Made by a program: the position numbers and the translations under genes
From: an uncultured Clostridium sp.
Lineage (GTDB): Bacteria > Bacillota > Clostridia > TANB77 > CAG-508
Direction: 5' to 3'
Assembly: GCA_900555835.1 (NCBI GenBank)
Contig: USMK01000007.1
Span: forward strand, 1-64,000
Length of the DNA stretch: 64,000 bases
Shown: in pieces, positions 55,714-63,465 of the stretch
Position numbering within the stretch: the stretch's first letter is position 1
How the letters are laid out: every line of letters starts with the position of its first letter
The notes under the pieces: generated by a model
Databases searched by the model: none
Seen by the model: only the letters and a program-made list of their open reading frames with translations
What the model was told of the DNA's origin: nothing

Positions 55714-55893
55714 TTATGCTAGCACTTTTATTTTTGCTTTGTTCTTTATTTTTCTTGCTTTTTCATTTGTGTAGTATTCTGCTATTAGTTCGTCTAATTC
55801 TACGCTTAATCTATATATTTTATCATAGTCTTCGCCACTTACTATGCTATTGTTCAGTTTGTTTCTTAGTTTGCAGATTTCTTCGTCTATCAT
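55714..55893 (-). CDS. Spo0E-like sporulation regulatory protein
   Basis: 59 residues from the ATG after GGAGAGTGA. Two short helices with the family motif LSVELDELIAEYY (SxxLDxLI core). Spo0E-type aspartyl phosphatases dephosphorylate Spo0A and delay sporulation. The end overlaps the T-run of the convergent terminator. Confidence 0.8.
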   Translation of the reverse strand: MIDEEICKLRNKLNNSIVSGEDYDKIYRLSVELDELIAEYYTNEKARKIKNKAKIKVLA

Positions 55894-55995
55894 TTTTATT
55901 ATCACTCTCCATTTCTTATTTTGATTTTTTAACTCTTTACGCGTTTAAGATATGATAACATATTTTTACAACAATTTCAATATTTTTACTATATT

Positions 55996-56814
55996 TTACC
56001 AATTTTTCGTATGCCATTTTAATGAATTTTTAGTGAGTTTTCGGCCTTTTAATTGAAGATATGCCAAAATACTACAAGATACGACAAAAACTATGACTGA
56101 CAACATTTGTGATATTCGTATATTATTTAACATTAAACTGTCTATTCTTGTTTCTTCCGTAAAAAATCTGACAAAAGAATATGTTGTTAGATATAAAAAA
56201 GTTCTTTCTCCTGGTTTTTGTCTTTTTTTGCCTATTATTAGTAAAATTATGAATATTATAAAATCTGCAATGGATTCATATAAAAAGCTTGGTATTACTT
56301 CTTTGTATATCCCATTTTCTATTATGCCCATTCTAAAAAAGCTGGTTGTTTCTGTTCCATATGCTTCTATATTTATAAAATTGCCCCATCTTCCTATTGC
56401 TTGTCCTAATGCTAGGCAAGGTGCTATTATATCTAGCATTTGTAATATGTTTAGCCTTTTGATTTTGCAATATACCATTGTTGTGATTGTTCCACCTATA
56501 ATTCCTCCATATATTGCAAGTCCACCTGATTTTATATTAAATATTTCTAACGGGGTATTTATATAATCTTGATATTGGAATACAACATAATATAATCGTG
56601 CAGATATTATTGAAATCGGTATTAAATAAACAAATAAATTTATAACATCTTCATATTCTATTTTTTCTTTTTTGGTTATTATTTTTAGAATAATTAAACT
56701 TAAAATCATTGCTATAACAATGAATATAGCATACCAGTATATTTCTATTCCTAGTATGCTAAATGCTATTTTGTTTATTTTAAGATTTATTCCTAAACTT
56801 GGAAATGTTACCAT
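55996..56814 (-). CDS. lgt: Prolipoprotein diacylglyceryl transferase
   Basis: A 272-residue polytopic membrane enzyme adding diacylglycerol to lipobox Cys. Motifs: YWYAIFI, GGLAIYGGIIGG, CLALGQAIGRWGNFINIEAYG (the Lgt signature) and FLYLTTYSFVRFFTEETR. It directly follows the M16 peptidase gene on the same strand. Confidence 0.95.
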   Translation of the reverse strand: MVTFPSLGINLKINKIAFSILGIEIYWYAIFIVIAMILSLIILKIITKKEKIEYEDVINLFVYLIPISIISARLYYVVFQYQDYINTPLEIFNIKSGGLAIYGGIIGGTITTMVYCKIKRLNILQMLDIIAPCLALGQAIGRWGNFINIEAYGTETTSFFRMGIIENGIYKEVIPSFLYESIADFIIFIILLIIGKKRQKPGERTFLYLTTYSFVRFFTEETRIDSLMLNNIRISQMLSVIVFVVSCSILAYLQLKGRKLTKNSLKWHTKNW

Positions 56815-58095
56815 CTATTTTTCCCTTTTTGGACTAACTATGCTTATTACTTGTTTTTCTTCTACAAATATTTCTTTTAAAATTTGTTCTAAATATTCTT
56901 TTGTTATTTGATTATAATTTTCTAAATATTCAAAGCTGTTTATTCCTTTGAAGTAGTCAGCTAAGAACATTCTGGCTATATCTCCAACTTCATTATATTC
57001 TTTTACATATTGTCCATATATTGTTTTTTTAGTTCTTTCGAAATCTGCATCATTTACTCCATCATTTTTTAATTTTTTGATTTCAATATTTAGTCTTTCT
57101 TGTACCTTTTCTGGTTCTTTTGATTGTCCACCTATTAGTATATGAGCATAGTTTTCAGCAAATTCAAACTCTAAGTCTAATGGAGCTTGCAATAGTCCTT
57201 CTTCATATATTTTTTCGTATAATCTTGAACTTTTCCCTGCTAGCATATTTAGTAAAATCTCTAATGCGATATGTTTTTTTACAATTTCTTCTTTTTCTGA
57301 TTGTACCTTATATCCAATCATAAATGATGGAATACTAACTTCCATTTCTGCTTTTATTTGCTTTTGGTTTATTTCTTCTGGTTCTTCTTCAAATATTCTT
57401 TTTATTTCCCCAATAGCTTTTGTTGGTAACAATTTTGATTTTACAAATTCCATTGTTTTTTCTATTTCAAAATCTCCGCATAGCACCAGTGCCATATTGC
57501 TTGGGTTATAGAATGTATTATAACATTTGTATAGCACTTCTTTATCTATATGGCTGATAGATTCTATTGTTCCTGCAATATCTATTCTTACTGGATTTTT
57601 ACTATACATTGCTTTTATTGCATTTATATATAAAGTCCATTCTGGATAATCGTCATACATCATTATTTCTTGACCAATTATTCCTTTTTCCTTTTCTACA
57701 TTTTCGTCTGTAAAATATGGATGTTGGATATAATCTGCAAGTTCGGTAAAGGCTTCTTCGAAATTGTCTGTACATTCGAATAAATATGCTGTATGATCAT
57801 TTGTTGTATATGCGTTTGCATTTGCTCCTATTGCTGTTAATGTATCTAAGCTGTTTGTTCCATTTTCTTGTTCAAACATCTTATGCTCTAAAAAATGTGC
57901 TATTCCATCTGGCACTTTTGTTTCGTTTTCTTCTCCTGGTACGACAAAATCATTGTTGATTGATCCATAATGAGTACCCCAAATGGCATATTTTTTTATT
58001 GTTCCTTTTTTAGGGATTATCATAACAGTTAAGCCATTTTCTAATTTGTCCATATATAGTTTTTCTTTTACCTTGGTATTTTCTATTATTTGCAT
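56815..58095 (-). CDS. M16 zinc peptidase, catalytic subunit
   Basis: 426 residues. The inverted zinc motif HFLEHKMFE (HxxEH) with the downstream Glu in EKGIIGQEIMMYDD marks an active M16/pitrilysin-type protease. Similar to Bacillus YmfH. It probably acts with the non-catalytic partner encoded 13 bases upstream as a heterodimer. Confidence 0.92.
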   Translation of the reverse strand: MQIIENTKVKEKLYMDKLENGLTVMIIPKKGTIKKYAIWGTHYGSINNDFVVPGEENETKVPDGIAHFLEHKMFEQENGTNSLDTLTAIGANANAYTTNDHTAYLFECTDNFEEAFTELADYIQHPYFTDENVEKEKGIIGQEIMMYDDYPEWTLYINAIKAMYSKNPVRIDIAGTIESISHIDKEVLYKCYNTFYNPSNMALVLCGDFEIEKTMEFVKSKLLPTKAIGEIKRIFEEEPEEINQKQIKAEMEVSIPSFMIGYKVQSEKEEIVKKHIALEILLNMLAGKSSRLYEKIYEEGLLQAPLDLEFEFAENYAHILIGGQSKEPEKVQERLNIEIKKLKNDGVNDADFERTKKTIYGQYVKEYNEVGDIARMFLADYFKGINSFEYLENYNQITKEYLEQILKEIFVEEKQVISIVSPKREK

Positions 58096-58108
58096 ATGTT
58101 TCTCCTTC

Positions 58109-59386
58109 CTAATTTCTTAAAAAGTAAATTGTATTTATTTGAACTCTGTTTGCAATATCTTGAATTTGCTCTTTGCTTACTTTTTCAATATTTTCTTTGT
58201 ATTCTTCTAAACCACAATTTGTTCCAGCTAATTCTTGACCTAAATAATAGGTAATTTCAGTATCTTGTTCTTCTGTCACACTATTTATGGCTGATATTAT
58301 ATATTTTTTTGCACTTGTTATATCTTCTTCTGTGAAATTTCCTTCTTGCATATCTTTTATTTGCTCATTTATTATTTCCAATGCCTTTTCGTAATTTTCT
58401 ATTTCTATTCCGCATCTTATTATAATATCGTTTTTTGGTCTTATATATGTTGACCTTGCACTATATGCCAAATGTGCTTTTTCTCTTACATTTTGGAACA
58501 TTTTTGAATTAGCGCTATCTCCTAAAATAGTATTATATAGAGTTGCTACAAATCTTTCGTCTTTTTTCATATTTAATATTTCCATTCCAATTACTACTTT
58601 TCCTTGGGTTACATTCATTTTTTCTTCTAGTACTTTTGGAGTTTCCACTTCTTCTTTCTTTTCGTTTTCTTCTCTATTTACTATATTGTTTGGCTCTCTT
58701 TCATTTAATTTTTTGATATTTTCGTTGTTTTCTATAATACCTACTATTTCTTTTTCATTGAATTCACCAGATACAAATATGTCTATTTTAGATTTTGCAA
58801 GTAACTCTTTATAATAATTATACATTTCTTCTGATGTTAGTTTTTCTAAATCTTCGGCATATCCGTATTTATATAAACTGTATGGCTTTTCTTTGTACAT
58901 TTCTTCTGTGCATTTTTCAAATGCATACAAATCCTTATTGTCTATTTTTGCCTGGATTAGCTGAGATAAATTTACCTTTTCTGATTTTAAGTATTCTTCA
59001 TTGAATTTACCATTTTCTATTAATGGATTTAAAACTATTTCTAATAATACATCTATACTTTTCTTTATCAAATCTTCTTTTTCTGGAAGGAAATTATCAT
59101 TTAATGCCTCTAAGTAGAATTTTATTACTTGGTTATCTCCAGTTTTTTCTACACCGCAGTCAAATTCTGCCCCATACATTTCTTCTAGCTTTTGGTTTAT
59201 TTCCTTTGTTGTTTTCATATTCTCAGTTCCTCTACGCAATATAGCTGGAATTAGGGCATTTTTTGTAACATTTTCTCTATTTAATTCTGTTGTTAGAAAA
59301 ACAGCAATTAAATTTGTTTTAAATTTGTTTGTTTGTATTGAATGTATTTTTATTCCTTTTTTAATTTCTGTTACGCTTTCTTTCAT
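58109..59386 (-). CDS. M16 peptidase-like partner without zinc motif
   Basis: 425 residues in the YmfF-type pattern: ILRRGTENMKTTKEINQKLEEMYGAEFDCG occupies the place of the HxxEH region but no HxxEH is present. The C-terminal half has AHLAYSARSTYI (the R/Y motif of M16 substrate binding). A pair of catalytic and non-catalytic M16 genes is usual in Bacillota. Confidence 0.9.
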   Translation of the reverse strand: MKESVTEIKKGIKIHSIQTNKFKTNLIAVFLTTELNRENVTKNALIPAILRRGTENMKTTKEINQKLEEMYGAEFDCGVEKTGDNQVIKFYLEALNDNFLPEKEDLIKKSIDVLLEIVLNPLIENGKFNEEYLKSEKVNLSQLIQAKIDNKDLYAFEKCTEEMYKEKPYSLYKYGYAEDLEKLTSEEMYNYYKELLAKSKIDIFVSGEFNEKEIVGIIENNENIKKLNEREPNNIVNREENEKKEEVETPKVLEEKMNVTQGKVVIGMEILNMKKDERFVATLYNTILGDSANSKMFQNVREKAHLAYSARSTYIRPKNDIIIRCGIEIENYEKALEIINEQIKDMQEGNFTEEDITSAKKYIISAINSVTEEQDTEITYYLGQELAGTNCGLEEYKENIEKVSKEQIQDIANRVQINTIYFLRN

Positions 59387-59464
59387 AGCTCCTCCTTGTT
59401 TTTTCTTTTTATTAGTATTGGTTTTAATTTTTTATTTATTCATTTTTGCATAAAAACGCAAAAA

Positions 59465-59503
59465 GGGTAAGAAGTAAAAACAAGTTTTAACTTCTCACCC
59501 CTC
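59465..59503 (-). terminator. Terminator of rpsU
   Basis: GGGTGAGAAGT ... ACTTCTTACCC hairpin, then TTTTTGCG on the minus strand. Confidence 0.8.
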
Positions 59504-59513
59504 TTTTTACAAA

Positions 59514-59684
59514 TTAGAATTTTCTTTTTCTAGCTGCCTCTGATTTTTTCTTTCTTTTTACACTTGGCTTTTCATAATGTTCTCTTTTTCTAACTTCTTG
59601 TAAAACTCCATTTCTTGCGCATTGTCTCTTAAATCTTTTTAGAGCATCTTCTATATTTCCATTATTAACTTTAACCTCTGACAA
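59514..59684 (-). CDS. rpsU: 30S ribosomal protein bS21
   Basis: 56 residues starting with TTG behind [28 protein letters not shown], then [17 protein letters not shown], an unmistakable S21. The gene uses a near-cognate start, which may limit expression. Confidence 0.96.
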   Translation of the reverse strand: MSEVKVNNGNIEDALKRFKRQCARNGVLQEVRKREHYEKPSVKRKKKSEAARKRKF

Positions 59685-59935
59685 TTTATTTCCCTCCTTC
59701 CGAAGTTGAACTCATACTGTGGGATTATTACTCTTTATCGGGAATTGCTTCTATGTACTTTTTATATCCCGTGAATGTTAATTATTATATACTATTTAAT
59801 GGTATATTGTCAAGTATATGGAAGTGGTATTTTATAAACTTTTTTCAAGGATGAAAATTCCGACATGTTTCGACATTCTTTTTAGCAGTATTTTGTTATA
59901 AGAATTTATGCAATAAAAATTTTACTTTTTTGCCT
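59685..59935 (-). promoter_or_regulatory. rpsU upstream region with possible Spo0A boxes
   Basis: 251 bases without a gene. Close to rpsU, TATCGGGAATT and ATCCCGTGAA offer CGGGA / TCCCG pairing (59738-59775) that could form a leader hairpin. Further upstream TTCCGACATGTTTCGACAT (about 59860-59880) contains TTCGACA, a Spo0A-box core, plus a one-mismatch copy TCCGACA. Functional meaning is unproven. Confidence 0.3.
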
Positions 59936-59937
59936 AA

Positions 59938-59970
59938 AAAAGATAGCACTTAAATTAGTGCTATCTAAAA
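59938..59970 (-). terminator. Terminator of the pilin-like surface gene
   Basis: GATAGCAC / GTGCTATC hairpin, then TTTTTT on the minus strand. The 163 bases between it and the stop at 60134 contain nothing else that I recognise. Confidence 0.75.
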
Positions 59971-60133
59971 GTTGTTCACATTGCCGTCGTAGTTGGTAGA
60001 CTTTCATATGACAAATTAAGTAAAAAATCTACCACCTTTATTTTTGCCATATTTATTACACTCATTTTTATATCCAAATGCCAACAGACACAAGGCCTGT
60101 TAGGCATTTCCTTTCTCTATTTTCTTTGGTTAT

Positions 60134-61409
60134 TTACATACTTAAATCATATGCATTTCCATTTGGTACTAATTGGACATTAGATTTTAGACAAACTAGC
60201 GCACGCAGCCCCGCATTGAGGTCGGTATGGGCGTTGGCATAGGTGGTGCTGGACACATGGCCGCCGCAGCGCACATCAAGCAAATAGTAGTAGTCGTCCC
60301 AGTCGTACTCGATGTCGGCAGACGGGGAAGCGAGCCAGTATGAATAGGCCTTTGTCGGGTCACTTATTACATATAAATTTTCTAATTCACTTGTACTTAA
60401 TCCACCTATATTATAACTATAGCTACTATCTGTATTCCATTTTACTTCATACCCATTTTCAGCCATACTATCACACTCTATATATCTAGTTGGATGTGTT
60501 GCTTTATATGATGCGCAAAACATTTCTATTGTTGGTCCTCCTATAACATATTCGGCATAGCTATTTTGATATTTTGCATTCCATATATTACTATCTAGCA
60601 TATATGCTACTGAACGTATATTGATATTTGTTGAACTTGGATATTGTCCTACCCATTTCATCCATTTTGTTATTCTTGGATCTGTTATATCTGTTGAACC
60701 GGTGTATGCTTCATACATATCCTCAAATGATAATTTATAATCACTGCTATTCTTATGCATTGGATATTTTTTTCCATTTGTTGTTTTGGTTGGCACATAA
60801 TCATACTTTAAGTAATCATTTGCTATTAAATATATATTACTACTATCTGCATAGAATATTCTCCATTTTACATCTGGATCTCCACTTGGTGTTTTGTAAT
60901 TTACGTATTTTCCTATATAGCTTGCATCACTTGCTACTGTACCAGCATCTATTTTTCCCTTAATTACACTATATTCCCCAGGCAAGCGGTAATAGGTTTC
61001 GCCGTCCAGAGTCACTCCATACGGATAGTATATGGTGTGGGTTTTTTTGTTTATTATATACACATCCTCGTTTTGCCAAGTTAACTTTTTGGTTAGTACC
61101 AAATTATTGAGCTTATTTACATCAATTACATAATATCCATCCAAATCATCATTTGGATTTGCCGCTGTTTGAAACTGCATAGAGCCGGTAAACTTTTCTT
61201 TCAATGGCAATGTTCCATATTGATTATAAAAAACAGCCACCTTATCATCCAAGCTCTTAATATCAGTATACATATTAGACAAATGCTTTGTCTTCAAATT
61301 ATTTGTACTAAGACTAATAACCGTTGTAGTTATTATAAGCATAACCACAATAGTAATCACAAGCACCACAAGGGTTATCCCGTCTATCTCCAACTCTAAA
61401 ATTCTTCAC
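60134..61409 (-). CDS. Pilin-like surface protein with C-terminal lectin-type domain, read through a +1 shift at CGG
   Basis: 424 residues after the shift. The GTG at complement(61407..61409) follows GGGAGAG and opens MKNFRVGDR, then CGG at complement(61380..61382). Dropping the C gives DR-G-ITLVVLVITIVVMLI, exactly a class III prepilin leader ending in glycine before the assembly helix; frame 0 destroys it. The C-terminal half has YWLASPSADIEY ... GGHVSS ... NAGLRALVCLKSNVQL, resembling DUF6273/FGE-like C-type lectin folds. Two patches (60180-60360 and 60980-61050) are far richer in GC than the rest, so the gene is a mosaic. Confidence 0.75.
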
Positions 61410-61458
61410 TTTTGTTACTCTCCCATCTTTATGAACTATTCTATTATCCACCAAAAAT

Positions 61459-62229
61459 TTAAGCACTTAATATATCTATCTTTTTATCTTTTTCTGACCA
61501 CAATATCGTATCTACATTATAATTTTTAAATCCTTCAATTATGCTAGAATCAATTTTATTTTCGTCATTTAAGAAAACAATTAATTTACTATCTTCATTT
61601 CTTGTTTCTTTTGTATCATTCCACATAAACATTGTAGACTGGAAATTTTGTTTATTGGGGTTATTTATCACTTTGCATAATCTTTCAGGTTTATTTTTGG
61701 TTCTTTGTATCAAATAATCATAATAATAAAAGAAACCAGATTTTCCTACGAAATTTACGTTTTCACTATAAAAAATCTCCCTGGAGTCCAAGAATTCCTT
61801 TATATCATCCAAAAATATTGACGAAACCCTATTTTGAGAAAGCATAAACATATCATCCACATTTAACATTGTTTGCATTAAAAATAACAACTTTTGTGGA
61901 AAATCTTCTACCCCTGTTTTGATTGTTAATGCATCATTATCTAATTGTACTTTATATTTATTTAAAAAATTATCCAAAAGTTGCTTTCTTCTAGGGCTAT
62001 TTATATCCACTCCCGCCATTTTCAAATTATTAAGTGTATACGCATCATCCGTTAGTAAAATTTCATTATCATTATCCATTTTAGCATATACTTGCAAATA
62101 ATCATTATATCTATCTAAAAACGGACTTGTTATTTCCAAATATTCATTTATCTTATTTAAAGTAATCTCGTCCTCTAACCACTTTATATATTGTTCTTTC
62201 AACTTTGTTGGATTTAATATATTATCCAT
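61459..62229 (-). CDS. DUF1828/DUF1829-type protein
   Basis: 256 residues. The N-terminal half (about 20-110) with ITSPFLDRYNDYLQVYAK and LLTDDAYTLNNLKMAG fits DUF1828; the C-terminal half (about 120-256) with FVGKSGFFYYYDYLIQ fits DUF1829. Such two-domain proteins occur in mobile or defence-type neighbourhoods; function unknown. Overlaps the next gene by eight bases. Confidence 0.7.
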   Translation of the reverse strand: MDNILNPTKLKEQYIKWLEDEITLNKINEYLEITSPFLDRYNDYLQVYAKMDNDNEILLTDDAYTLNNLKMAGVDINSPRRKQLLDNFLNKYKVQLDNDALTIKTGVEDFPQKLLFLMQTMLNVDDMFMLSQNRVSSIFLDDIKEFLDSREIFYSENVNFVGKSGFFYYYDYLIQRTKNKPERLCKVINNPNKQNFQSTMFMWNDTKETRNEDSKLIVFLNDENKIDSSIIEGFKNYNVDTILWSEKDKKIDILSA

Positions 62230-62641
62230 TTTTATTTCCTTTCCCTATTTCCATTTGATATATTATTTTTCCATCTATAATATTAAACTTCTCAAAAAAT
62301 CTAAGACACACATTATACAAATCAGCATCTTCAATATCAAAAGGTATAGCATCTCTCATTTCCGTATTTTCATTATATATATGAATATGATTTCCAACAA
62401 TCTTAGTTCCATCTGAATTAATATGTATAGAATTGGTAATATCTAATCTCATTAATGGTATACTATTTATAAAAGTTCTACCTTGATATGTACATTTATT
62501 TATATCTACTGTTCCTCTATTTATATTCACTATAAACTTAGTTCCATCATCCTTACCAATTACCTCAAATTCAAGTTTTTCTCCCCTATTAGGAAATTGC
62601 AACAATGAATCTCGCACTCTTTCTTTCATTATTTCAATCAA
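62222..62641 (-). CDS. DUF6978-like partner of the DUF1828/1829 protein
   Basis: 139 residues (TTG at 62641 or ATG at 62629). FPNRGEKLEFEVIGKDDGTKFIVNINRGTVDINKCTYQ suggests a compact beta fold; GNHIHIYNE and CLRFFEKFNI follow. I have a weak memory of small proteins like this paired with DUF1828 genes in staphylococci. The overlap implies a two-gene unit. Confidence 0.5.
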   Translation of the reverse strand: MIEIMKERVRDSLLQFPNRGEKLEFEVIGKDDGTKFIVNINRGTVDINKCTYQGRTFINSIPLMRLDITNSIHINSDGTKIVGNHIHIYNENTEMRDAIPFDIEDADLYNVCLRFFEKFNIIDGKIIYQMEIGKGNKNG

Positions 62642-62879
62642 TTTAATAGCTTCCTATGTTGTTAACTTAAAATTATTATTCATATTCTTTATATTATCTC
62701 CTATTCTATCTTAATTTACTACGAAATTCCATTACATTTATGTTACGTTTATATTACATTTATATATCATTTAATCTCATAATTATTGTCTATTTATATC
62801 ACATTTTTTACCATTTTTCAAGTTTTAGCAAACATTTATTCTTACAGTAAAACTCAATAAAATCCAACAAGTAGAGTAG
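62642..62879. other. AT-rich intergenic stretch without visible gene
   Basis: About 240 bases of very AT-rich DNA upstream of the DUF pair and adjoining the third dispersed element. ATTACATTTATGTTACG and TATTACATTTATATATCATT form loose direct repeats (62729-62771). No ORF or clear promoter is seen. Confidence 0.5.
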
Positions 62880-63071
62880 TTGACCAAAAGAAGAATACTA
62901 TAAAATTTATGTAATGACGAATGTGCCGCGTAGTAACCGTACGAAATCTTAATCAAATTTTATGAGGGAGCGAAGGTTTCGGAGAGGCTCATAAAATTCG
63001 ATTTAGATTTCGTAGGGGACGCAGCAAGCCGAGGAATGAAATAAATTTTATAGTATTCTTCTTTTGGTCAA
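62880..63071. repeat. Dispersed structured element, copy 3
   Basis: 192 bases. The arms 62880-62909 and 63042-63071 are perfect 30-base reverse complements and differ completely in sequence from the arms of copy 2, apart from the innermost TAAATTT. The core differs from copy 2 at roughly ten positions, and keeps the same orientation on the + strand. The bases after the right arm, CGGCTAT, resemble those after copy 1. Confidence 0.85.
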
Positions 63072-63203
63072 CGGCTATCTTTAAAACGAATTCATATTCA
63101 CACGCTATATAACAAAATAAGCTGAAAAGCAAAACTCAATAAGAATTTTCCTCCCCAGCTTATTTCCACAACCTTTAAGTAACTTCAAAACACAGAAGAA
63201 CCC

Positions 63204-63365
63204 CTAGCAACATCCGCTATTTCTTCCTCCGCAACCACAATTAGTAAAAAGTAACAAGAAAATAATTATGAAAAACAAAATCTCGCTATCTCCTCCACAG
63301 CAGCCACCTAAAAAGCCACTTCTTCCGCTATTACTTTCACATCCGCAATTTCTATCGTCTGGCAT
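63204..63365 (-). CDS. Small Cys/Gly-rich membrane protein
   Basis: 53 residues behind GGAGG. Two Gly/Cys-rich ends (CGCESNSGRSGFLGGCCGG and NCGCGGRNSGCC) flank a single membrane helix (FFIIIFLLLF). It has nine cysteines. It resembles very short sporulation-associated or coat-like proteins of Bacillota in composition only; no function assigned. Confidence 0.65.
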   Translation of the reverse strand: MPDDRNCGCESNSGRSGFLGGCCGGDSEILFFIIIFLLLFTNCGCGGRNSGCC

Positions 63366-63465
63366 AATCAGAACCTCCTTTTCAAATCAATTTATAGAAT
63401 ATATTATGCAAATTCCCAAAAATGTGTTACAATATATGCATCTCAAAAATCGAAAGGAAAATATT

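Noticed and set aside
1299..61382. Plain pseudogenes as explanation of the split genes
   Set aside because: Each split gene is otherwise intact on both sides, the lesion is always the same C before GGN in codon phase, and several genes (rlmN, spoVAE, yabG) are broadly conserved in spore formers.
1299..61382. Classical prfB-like slippery-site frameshifting
   Set aside because: There is no shared slippery P-site codon, no internal Shine-Dalgarno at fixed distance and no stop codon in the A site; only the CGG is constant.
8561..63071. HEARO/omega-RNA or group II intron identity for the dispersed element
   Set aside because: I could not recognise their consensus features, and no IscB/TnpB or reverse transcriptase ORF is associated.
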